DNA from: Planctomycetales bacterium
GTDB taxonomy: Bacteria; Planctomycetota; Planctomycetia; Pirellulales; Thermoguttaceae
DNA length: 11,125 nucleotides
NCBI GenBank assembly: GCA_007119795.1
Contig: SKOZ01000086.1
Span: forward strand, 1-11,125
Direction of reading: 5' to 3'
Shown one piece after another: positions 5,485 to 11,125 of the stretch; the stretch's first letter is position 1; the number at the start of each line of letters is the position of its first letter. Below the pieces are notes generated by a model, which saw only the letters and a program-made list of their open reading frames with translations, ran no database searches and was not told where the DNA came from. Both the position numbers and the translations under genes were made by a program.

Positions 5485-8400
5485 CTACGGCGCTTCCACC
5501 AGGGCGCGGAGGTCGCGGCGGGGGCGCTCCCAGGCAAGCGCAGCGGCCCGTTCGATGCGCTCGCGGAGGCGGAGGTAGTCGGGATCGTCGTCACTGTAGA
5601 CGGGCGCTGGGCAGCCGCCGGCGCCGCCGGCCCGGGGCGCCGCCAGAAAGCGGGTCGCCTCGGGGCGCGCCAGGTCGATCCAGTCCATCCGCGTCACCTC
5701 GGCCGGCGCATGGCAATCCCCGCACCGCGCTGCATGGACGGCGGCAATCTCGGCCCGCAGATCCGCATCGTTGGCGATGTCGTAGGGCATCTGCGGAAGC
5801 CGCTTGTTGATGAAACCGTCGTGGTAGGGACCGTTGGCATCGATCCAGGCCACCAGCCGCAGCCACTCTTCCTCGGAGAGCTCGACCCGCTCGCCACACG
5901 CGCCGCTCCGCAGCACCTCGACGAGCCGGCTGCGGTGCGAGCCGAACTCCAGGGGCATAGTCACCCGCGCGTCTTCGTCGATGTTCGAGCGTGCCACCAG
6001 CCCGTGCTCGAGGATGGTATCGTAGGCGCGGTTGTAGCGGGCGGTGAGGCCGCCGGAGAAGTCGAGCCCCGCCGCCGGCGCCAGCCCCCCGTGGCAACCG
6101 GCACAGTGCCGGTCCAGCACCGGCTGCACGTCGCGGAGGAAGCTGATGGGCACCGGCCCCCAGGGGAGCGGAAGGGGATCCACCGGTTCGCGGGTCAGCG
6201 CCAGCGGGTAGCCCAGTGGGTGCGCCGCCTCGCCCCGCGTCTCATGGCACCCCACACAGCCGCGGACCTCGCCCGCCTGCAAATTGATGAAGGAGCGCAT
6301 CCGCTGCACCTCCATGCGGTCGGCATCGAGGAGCTGGAAGTACAGCGCGCGGTCGGTGGGTACACGGAAGCGGGCGCTGCCGTCGGCCTCCAAGGGGACG
6401 TCGCCCAGCACCCGCACCGGGTTCCAGTTGATCATCACCGCCTTGACATCCTCCTCGTACCGCTGCCCGCCGTAGGTATTGCAGTAGGGCCAGGCGATCG
6501 TCTCCGCCACCCGCAGGTACTTGACCTGCTGCGGATCGATCCCCTCCAGGCCGCGGGCGGCATCCTGGACGATGCAGACGCCGTAGGGGACCGAGGGGTC
6601 GGTCCGCGTGGCCAGAATCGGCGGCCGCGGCCGCGGCGCGACGGGGATCGGCGAGAAGGAGGAAATGGTATCGTCGCGGTAGATCAACTCCTTGGTCCCG
6701 AAGACGTCGATGAGGTAGATCGCGTACCCGGACGGATCGACCTCCTGGCCCACGTCGTACCCGCGGCCGAAGGCCCCGTAGGAGACGAGGAAGCTGGTCT
6801 CGGAAAGGGGCCAGGGCGTCATGTAGTAGCCGCTGGTCCCCATCACGCCCCCTTCGGGAACAGCCATCCCCACCATGCCGCCTTGAGGCGGGAGCGCGCC
6901 GGGAGTCACGATACGGATCCCGTCCGGCGTGCTCACTCCCTTTTGGGGCGAAATCAGGATGACCGGCCCTGCGGGTAAGGTGTGGTGCCCGGTGGCCACC
7001 CCCACGAGCCGACCCGTTCCCCAGATGGAGCGGCAGGTCTGTACGGCCCACGGGTCGTTCATGTGCTGCTTGAAGATGGCGTCGGCGCCCGTGCCATCGG
7101 GACGGACCGACCAGAGCGACTGGATGTGCGCCCAGCCCCGCTCGTGATACTCCCAGCGCGTGTAGCCGATGGTGCCGTCCTCGAGCGTGTAGGGGAGGTA
7201 GTCGCCGTCCTTGTTCACCGTGAGCCGCCGGATCGAGCCGTCTCCGCCCAGCGCGTAGAGGTTGGTCGAGGTCTCGTCCTTATCGTACTCGTTGCACTGC
7301 AGCGAATAGCCGCACCGCTCGGAGACGAAGGCCACGTTGCCGTTGGGCAAATAGGTGGGGTCGAGGTCGCTCCACTCGCCGGAGGTCCGTTGCGCGAGGC
7401 CGCTGCCGTCGATGTTCACCTCGAAGAGCCGCGTAGGCTCCAGCTCGAGGCGGAGGCGGAATCCTTCGCTGCGGTCGAGCCAACCCGCAGGCGGCGCGTC
7501 CTCCTCCTTTCGCGCGTAGCCGAAGACCACGCGGTCGCCGTCGAACCACAGGTCCACGCCGTGGACGTGCCCGGGCCCCAGGCGGCCGTCGATCAAGGGC
7601 CGTACCGTGCCCTGCTCCTCGGGGCCCGCGAGCCTAAGGACGCAGACGTCGCCTCCCGGCCGCGAGACCCAGGGCATGTGGTTCAGGCATACGTCGGGGA
7701 AAGTCTCCTGCGTAAAGCGCTTCACGAAGAGCAGCTCATCGAACTGCATGGCGGGATTCATGAAGGCCACCCGCCGGGCCAGCCAGCGGGCCTCGTGGTA
7801 GAGGGCCCGCCGCGCCGCCGGATCGGTCCCTTCGGCCGTCTCTCGTTCCGAAAGGGCATCGGCCTGCCGGCGCAGCGCCGGCGCCTCTTCCGGCAGGTCC
7901 AAGCCGTATGCGGCTGCCAATCGCGCCGCGCGATCGAGCGTCTCGTAGAGCGGGGCCACCAGGAAGACGCGGCCCTGCCGCGTCGCCGCCCCCGCTTGCC
8001 GGCCATCGACGATCAGCGCCGCGGCCCCCTCGTCGGTGAGGGTGAAATCGAGCGGCAGCGCCGCGGAATCGTGCAGCCGCTGGCGGTGAACCACCTGCCG
8101 TTGCGGCCCCGCCTGGGTGAAGACCACCGTCTCCACCTCCACATCCAGCGGCTCCCGCTCCTCGCTCGCCGCATCTGCAGCATCGACCCGGAGCTCGAGG
8201 CGGTTTCTGCCATACCCCAACGAAACCTCCTCCGGCCATCCGATCCGCCACGGGGTCTCCGCCGCCAACGCCGCCGGCGGCGCCCGGAAGGCCGCCGCCG
8301 TGGCCGGAAAGCCTGCGGGCAGGTCGGCCAGCCGAATGGCCGCTTCCAGCGTCGTCTCACCCCCGTCCCGCACGATGCCGTACGCGGCCGCATCCAAGGG

Positions 8401-9378
8401 CTGTCCCGCCACCGTGACCACCGGGCTCCCTTCGACCACCTCGAGCCCCACAGGCGTTCCGTCCAGAGTCACCAGGGGCGCCCCTCGCGACCAGGGGCTC
8501 AGGCTGCTCTGCTCCGCCGGCCGGTGGAGGGCGAGGTTCTCCGCGGTATCTCCCGGGGCGTACACCTCGACTTCGTCGAGGTGCAGGAAGATGGGCGCCG
8601 CACTGGGTATCTGGATCCGCACGAACCGCGCCTCGACGGCGCCGGCACCCTCGGCCGGAAAGTCGACTACGAGCGGATCACCCTCGTGGACACCGCCGAA
8701 CGCCTGGCCCTGGTTCTCGTAGCAGCGTCTCCAGGTCTCGCCGTCGTCGGAGACGAGGATCGCCAATTGATAGGCATTGGCGACTCCCGGTGGAAAGTCG
8801 AGGCGATTGAAGACCACGACCCGCCCGATCGCCTGCCGCGCCTGGAGATCGACCTGCCACCAGGGGTTGGGCTCGTGGCCGGTGTGGAAGGCGTAGCGGC
8901 CATCTTTGACGCCGTTGACCGCGCCGGAGGCGTCGACGGCCGTCGTCTGGCGGCGAAAAGCCGCCTCTTCGGCCGTGGGAAAACGCGCGCCGACGTAGAG
9001 GTGCTCTTCGTCGCGCAGGAGTGCCACCCACGGCTGCACCGGCTGATCGGGCGGTCCCGCCGGCAGCCGCTGCGCATGCGACCAGCAGGGCTCGTCGAGG
9101 CGCCCGTCCACAGTGAGGCCTGCCGCCCTAGTGACGGGGAGCCGGCCCCCGGTGTCCTGCACGTCCACTCCCGGCCAATCGAGATCACCCTGCACCGAAC
9201 GGATCGTCCCCGGCCAATGCACCTGCAAGAGCCGCTCCTGGTCGTGGCGATCCCATTCGGCCTCGATCCGCTCGCGGAACGCCTCTTCTGCCGCCGCTCC
9301 TGCGGCTGCCAGCCATGCCGCGGTCGCCCACACCGCGACCGGCCACCACACCCGTGCTGCCAAAACGTCCCGTCTCAT
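5485..9378 (-). CDS. HzsA-related secreted multidomain protein with three c-type heme motifs
   Basis: The product has 1297 residues. A Sec signal (1-30, AAGAAA before EE) exports it. A CBM9-like domain begins with DGRLDEPCW (91-99) and LYVGARF (127-133), and its closing part seems to resume at about 341-400 (LEAAIRLADL, PWRIG). Between them lies a discoidin (F5/8 type C) domain, about 152-276, with WWQVDL, SDDGETW and FVRIQIPS. From about 540 the protein follows the hydrazine synthase alpha-subunit-related family: FVKRFTQETFPDVCLNHMPW (551-570), then beta-propeller repeats (LFEVNIDGSG, LYALGGDGS, LWSVRPDGTG). Heme motifs are CVGCH (1041-1045), CAGCH (1092-1096, in a planctomycete cytochrome c-like segment) and CGDCH (1219-1223). 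Hydrazine synthase alpha has two hemes and is about 800 residues, so the roughly 500-residue N-terminal extension and third heme are additions. Expected role: a periplasmic redox protein that binds carbohydrate. Hydrazine synthesis is not implied. AGGGGGG (9384-9390) precedes the ATG. Confidence 0.88.
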   Translation of the reverse strand: MRRDVLAARVWWPVAVWATAAWLAAAGAAAEEAFRERIEAEWDRHDQERLLQVHWPGTIRSVQGDLDWPGVDVQDTGGRLPVTRAAGLTVDGRLDEPCWSHAQRLPAGPPDQPVQPWVALLRDEEHLYVGARFPTAEEAAFRRQTTAVDASGAVNGVKDGRYAFHTGHEPNPWWQVDLQARQAIGRVVVFNRLDFPPGVANAYQLAILVSDDGETWRRCYENQGQAFGGVHEGDPLVVDFPAEGAGAVEARFVRIQIPSAAPIFLHLDEVEVYAPGDTAENLALHRPAEQSSLSPWSRGAPLVTLDGTPVGLEVVEGSPVVTVAGQPLDAAAYGIVRDGGETTLEAAIRLADLPAGFPATAAAFRAPPAALAAETPWRIGWPEEVSLGYGRNRLELRVDAADAASEEREPLDVEVETVVFTQAGPQRQVVHRQRLHDSAALPLDFTLTDEGAAALIVDGRQAGAATRQGRVFLVAPLYETLDRAARLAAAYGLDLPEEAPALRRQADALSERETAEGTDPAARRALYHEARWLARRVAFMNPAMQFDELLFVKRFTQETFPDVCLNHMPWVSRPGGDVCVLRLAGPEEQGTVRPLIDGRLGPGHVHGVDLWFDGDRVVFGYARKEEDAPPAGWLDRSEGFRLRLELEPTRLFEVNIDGSGLAQRTSGEWSDLDPTYLPNGNVAFVSERCGYSLQCNEYDKDETSTNLYALGGDGSIRRLTVNKDGDYLPYTLEDGTIGYTRWEYHERGWAHIQSLWSVRPDGTGADAIFKQHMNDPWAVQTCRSIWGTGRLVGVATGHHTLPAGPVILISPQKGVSTPDGIRIVTPGALPPQGGMVGMAVPEGGVMGTSGYYMTPWPLSETSFLVSYGAFGRGYDVGQEVDPSGYAIYLIDVFGTKELIYRDDTISSFSPIPVAPRPRPPILATRTDPSVPYGVCIVQDAARGLEGIDPQQVKYLRVAETIAWPYCNTYGGQRYEEDVKAVMINWNPVRVLGDVPLEADGSARFRVPTDRALYFQLLDADRMEVQRMRSFINLQAGEVRGCVGCHETRGEAAHPLGYPLALTREPVDPLPLPWGPVPISFLRDVQPVLDRHCAGCHGGLAPAAGLDFSGGLTARYNRAYDTILEHGLVARSNIDEDARVTMPLEFGSHRSRLVEVLRSGACGERVELSEEEWLRLVAWIDANGPYHDGFINKRLPQMPYDIANDADLRAEIAAVHAARCGDCHAPAEVTRMDWIDLARPEATRFLAAPRAGGAGGCPAPVYSDDDPDYLRLRERIERAAALAWERPRRDLRALVEAP

Positions 9379-9437
9379 GGCGTCCCCCCTTCGACCTCGA
9401 GCGTCCGCGGGCTAGCTTCCCCCATACCGGCCCCCAT
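9375..9437 (-). CDS. Possible 20-residue upstream ORF overlapping the HzsA-related start
   Basis: A minus-strand ATG at 9435-9437 has an excellent ribosome-binding site (GGGAGGAG, seven bases from GGAGG to ATG). It opens a short frame starting MGAGMGEASPRTLEV and ending in TGA at 9375-9377. That stop overlaps the cytochrome start as ATGA, the arrangement used for coupled translation. The peptide resembles nothing I recognise, so if translated it would act as a leader rather than as a protein. The same bases contain the best -10-like hexamer for the downstream gene, and both readings cannot hold for one transcript. Confidence 0.25.
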   Translation of the reverse strand: MGAGMGEASPRTLEVEGGTP

Positions 9438-9466
9438 TGTAACTCCTCCCGCCACCGGCGTGTCAC
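9436..9466 (-). promoter_or_regulatory. Possible promoter of the HzsA-related gene
   Basis: Minus-strand GTGACA (9461-9466, five of six matches to TTGACA) and TACAAT (9436-9441, five of six to TATAAT) are 19 bases apart, about 60 bases before the start codon. The spacing is long. The -10 hexamer overlaps the ATG of the possible upstream ORF, so only one of the two can be right for a given transcript. Confidence 0.25.
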
Positions 9467-9515
9467 TCCTCGCATCAGCCTCGGCCACCTTGCCTAGAAT
9501 AGTGATGAGAGACGG

Positions 9516-9573
9516 GGCACCAACCACCCTTCTGTGGAGTGCCAGGCGCGGCCCAGCCGGCTGGGGCGGTGCC
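9516..9573. repeat. Structured dyad-symmetry block
   Basis: The block has two adjoining dyads. The first pairs GGCAC (9516-9520) with GTGCC (9539-9543) and CCAC (9524-9527) with GTGG (9534-9537) around a six-base loop. The second is the perfect 14-base palindrome CCCAGCCGGCTGGG (9552-9565). The outer GGCACC (9516-9521) can also pair with GGTGCC (9568-9573), enclosing both. Between divergent genes it is not a terminator; a dispersed intergenic repeat or a protein-binding site is more likely. Confidence 0.5.
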
Positions 9574-9609
9574 GTTCGCCCCCCCCACAAGGGAAAGGGG
9601 AGTTTTTCG

Positions 9610-9639
9610 TTGCAAATCGCCTCGGAGGCTGGATAGAAT
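9610..9639 (+). promoter_or_regulatory. Possible promoter of the VWA gene
   Basis: TTGCAA (9610-9615) and TAGAAT (9634-9639, five of six matches to TATAAT) are 18 bases apart on the plus strand. If used, the leader before the VWA start would be about 275 bases. The same -35 hexamer, TTGCAA, occurs in the candidate promoter of the GH28-like gene. Confidence 0.3.
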
Positions 9640-9890
9640 GGGTGAAGAATCGATTGGTTGGCGGCTCATCGTTAGCGATTCCTGGCTGCGAAGAGGGGCG
9701 GAGTTACGGTTCGGCCGCCGTCGCGGCTCAGGGAGCGATGTCCGTGGTTGGCTGCGGGAAAGTCGCGTCACTGCGGTTACCTTGTCGATGGCCACTGCCG
9801 GCCGAGCGGGTGGCGGGGCGCGTAACGGGTCCGGAAATCAAGATGACGTCTCCGGGCGGTCATTGCGGAACACGGCCGTCGCGGTGCAGT

Positions 9891-9919
9891 CTCGAACAAT
9901 CTGCTGTCGGAGATTCGAG
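9891..9919 (+). promoter_or_regulatory. Hairpin over the VWA ribosome-binding site
   Basis: CTCG (9891-9894) pairs with CGAG (9916-9919) and AATCT (9898-9902) with AGATT (9911-9915), leaving a three-base bulge and an eight-base loop. The Shine-Dalgarno GGAG (9909-9912, nine bases before the ATG) is half in the loop and half in the stem. The fold could lower translation, but a nine-pair stem of this kind may also be chance. Confidence 0.3.
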
Positions 9920-9921
9920 CG

Positions 9922-11125
9922 ATGTTTGAAGGTAGGTCTTTCCGATCGGCATGGCTGGCCGTTGTGGCGATCACGTTGGCCGGACTTCTCGGCACCGCAC
10001 ACGGCGCCGAGGTGGGCGAAGAGGCAGCCCGCCTGGAGGCCTACGCGCAGGCGGACGGCCCCACGTACTTCGCCCTCAGCATTACGCCCACCGAGGCGCT
10101 GCCACCGGCGCCGGCGCACGACGTGGTCGTGCTGGTGAACACCTCGGCCAGCCAGATGGGGCCCTTCCGCATCGAAGCCATGGCTGCGTTGCGCTCCCTC
10201 GTCGGCTCGCTGGGTTCGGCCGACCGCGTGCGGCTGGCGCGGTACGACCTGGAAGCCGAGTCGCTGACCGACGGCTTCGTTCCCCGCGACAGCAACGAGT
10301 TGGCGGCGGCGGTCGAGGATCTCCTAGGGCAAGAGCCCCTGGGAGCGAGCGATCTCGATCAGGCCCTCCGGTTTGCCGCCGAGAGCTTCGACGCCGACTC
10401 GGAGCGAGCCCGGGCGGTGGTCGTCATCGGCGACGGCCAGAGCCGGGCCCGCCTCCTCGAGCCCGAAGAGCTCCAGGGACACGTCGATGCCTTGACGGCT
10501 GCACGTGCCCCGGTGGTCGGTTTTGCCGTAGGACTCAACATCGACGACCAGGTTCTCGGTGCCCTGGCGGCGCGGACGGGTGGCCGGCTTTACTACCAGG
10601 GTACGGCGGAGACGGGGGCGGCGGTGGGCACCGCCCTGGCAAGTGCGGTCCGGGTTCCGGTAGCGTGGCCCGTTCAGGTCGACGTACCCGCGACTGTCGA
10701 GACCATGATTCCCGCCGTGATGCCCCCCCTGCGGGCGGATCGGGAGACCGTGGTCGTCGGCACGATGCAGGCAGGGGAAGACATGGAATGGACGGTGGCG
10801 GCGGAGGCCTCCGGGCAGCCGGTCGAGCTGACCTGGTCGATTCCCGCGGCAGCGCCGCACGATGCAAACGACTATTTGGCCCAGTTGGTGGAGACGGGAC
10901 GGGCGCATGACGGCCTCTTAGTGCCGCTTGTCGACGAAGGGGATCTCGAGCGGGCACGGCTCATGGTCACGGCAGCGGAGGCCGAGCTGATCGAGCTGGC
11001 CGAACGGGCCCTCGCCCTGGGCGAGCCGCAGGACGCGGTCCGCTTCGCCGATGCCGTCCTCGCCAACGACCCGGAGAATCCCGAGGCATTGCACATCCGG
11101 CGGACGGCCTTCAATCTGCCCCTGG
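9922..11125 (+). CDS. Secreted von Willebrand factor A (VWA) domain protein, 5' part
   Basis: The frame from the ATG at 9922 stays open for 401 codons to the end of the window, so the C-terminal part is missing. GGAG nine bases upstream supports the start. Residues 1-29 form a Sec signal peptide (LAVVAITLAGLLG, probable cut near AHGA). A VWA domain spans about 66-245: HDVVVLVNTSASQMG (66-80), DRVRLARYD (101-109), ASDLDQALRFA (142-152), VVVIGDG (166-172), VVGFAVG (198-204). The metal-site motif reads N-T-S-A-S (73-77) where the family normally has D-x-S-x-S, and Ser 143 stands near the usual Thr; D171 is kept. Residues about 349-393 look like a tetratricopeptide repeat (LALGEPQDAVRFADAVLAND). 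VWA domains bind partner proteins, so an envelope scaffold or assembly role is plausible. Divergent from the five-gene run; no link in function is evident. Confidence 0.82.
   Translation, partial: MFEGRSFRSAWLAVVAITLAGLLGTAHGAEVGEEAARLEAYAQADGPTYFALSITPTEALPPAPAHDVVVLVNTSASQMGPFRIEAMAALRSLVGSLGSADRVRLARYDLEAESLTDGFVPRDSNELAAAVEDLLGQEPLGASDLDQALRFAAESFDADSERARAVVVIGDGQSRARLLEPEELQGHVDALTAARAPVVGFAVGLNIDDQVLGALAARTGGRLYYQGTAETGAAVGTALASAVRVPVAWPVQVDVPATVETMIPAVMPPLRADRETVVVGTMQAGEDMEWTVAAEASGQPVELTWSIPAAAPHDANDYLAQLVETGRAHDGLLVPLVDEGDLERARLMVTAAEAELIELAERALALGEPQDAVRFADAVLANDPENPEALHIRRTAFNLPL

Larger units (their letters stand above)
9379..9921. other. Divergent intergenic region, 543 bases
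   Basis: This is the region between the minus-strand cytochrome gene and the plus-strand VWA gene. It holds candidate promoters for both directions, a structured GC-rich block (9516-9573), a C-rich/A-rich stretch (about 9580-9607) and a hairpin over the VWA ribosome-binding site. No convincing protein gene was found. Open frames exist, for example from the ATG at 9638 on the plus strand, but they run into the VWA gene in another frame and have Arg/Gly/Ser-rich composition typical of chance frames. No tRNA or known riboswitch was recognised. Confidence 0.6.

Noticed and set aside
1801..6978. Plus-strand open frame of 1725 codons across four minus-strand genes
   Set aside because: It is antisense to genes with clear motifs and correct ribosome-binding sites, and its product is Val/Gly/Ala/His/Arg-rich low-quality sequence. 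Rare use of TTA, CTA and TCA codons in GC-rich genes leaves such antisense frames open.
5485..9378. True hydrazine synthase alpha subunit (anammox)
   Set aside because: Relationship is at family level only: the Tyr after the first CxxCH is missing, there is a third heme and a long carbohydrate-binding extension, and neighbours are sugar and peptide enzymes.
6982..9636. Plus-strand open frame of 884 codons opposite the HzsA-related gene
   Set aside because: Same antisense effect; the minus strand encodes recognisable heme motifs, discoidin and propeller sequence over the same bases.
9638..10138. Plus-strand frame starting MGEESIGWRL
   Set aside because: It overlaps the VWA gene in another frame for more than 200 bases and soon becomes Arg/Ser-rich; no family resemblance. 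A short real gene limited to the intergenic part cannot be excluded but has no stop before the VWA start.
10324..10908. Minus-strand frame of 194 codons opposite the VWA gene
   Set aside because: Antisense shadow of a plus-strand frame with a signal peptide and VWA strands; Arg/His/Gly-rich product.
1..11125. CRISPR arrays, tRNA or rRNA genes, transposase genes, toxin-antitoxin pairs
   Set aside because: No regularly spaced repeats, no cloverleaf or rRNA-like sequence, and no reading frame resembling a transposase or toxin was found on either strand.

Overview
The window looks like a piece of a planctomycete (Planctomycetota) chromosome. The DNA is strongly GC-rich. It carries a giant secreted cytochrome-type protein related to the hydrazine synthase alpha subunit, a planctomycete-type cytochrome c segment, and sugar enzymes (Gfo/Idh/MocA, sugar phosphate isomerase/epimerase, GH28-like) with twin-arginine signal peptides. 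This combination is typical of that phylum. The assignment rests on gene content and style, not on any marker gene.

Layout: 1-435 (+) is the 3' end of a cobalamin-independent methionine synthase-like gene. It converges, with a 7-base gap, on a row of five minus-strand genes that runs from 9378 down to 443. In order of transcription these are: a 1297-residue HzsA-related multidomain cytochrome (9378-5485); a Tat-exported GH28-like beta-helix protein (5421-4081); a secreted M14 zinc carboxypeptidase (3897-2635); a Tat-exported sugar phosphate isomerase/epimerase-like TIM barrel (2631-1717); and a Tat-exported Gfo/Idh/MocA oxidoreductase (1636-443). The last three look like one operon: a 3-base gap with the ribosome-binding site inside the upstream gene, then an 80-base gap containing a heptamer-repeat hairpin. 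A 183-base gap holding an inverted-repeat element separates them from the first two genes, which are 63 bases apart. A 543-base divergent intergenic region (9379-9921) follows. Then a plus-strand secreted von Willebrand factor A protein begins at 9922 and runs off the window.

How the genes may work together (inference): all five minus-strand products carry export signals (three Tat, two Sec), so the whole set should act outside the cytoplasm. A polysaccharide-directed beta-helix protein, a carbohydrate-binding/discoidin cytochrome, an exported Gfo/Idh oxidoreductase and an exported TIM-barrel isomerase/lyase would fit oxidative processing of a glycan or glycoconjugate in the planctomycete periplasm, with electrons possibly passed to the three-heme protein. 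The peptidase could act on a protein or peptide part of the same substrate. No substrate can be read from the sequence.

Most unusual points: a CBM9-like domain apparently split by a discoidin domain in the HzsA-related protein; loss of the Tyr that I recall as heme ligand in true hydrazine synthase; a GH28-like protein that keeps the three catalytic Asp but not the His or RIK motif and has a ladder of stacked cysteines; a Gfo/Idh protein with AVP in place of the EKP motif; a VWA protein with Asn for the first MIDAS Asp; and three structured or repetitive intergenic blocks.
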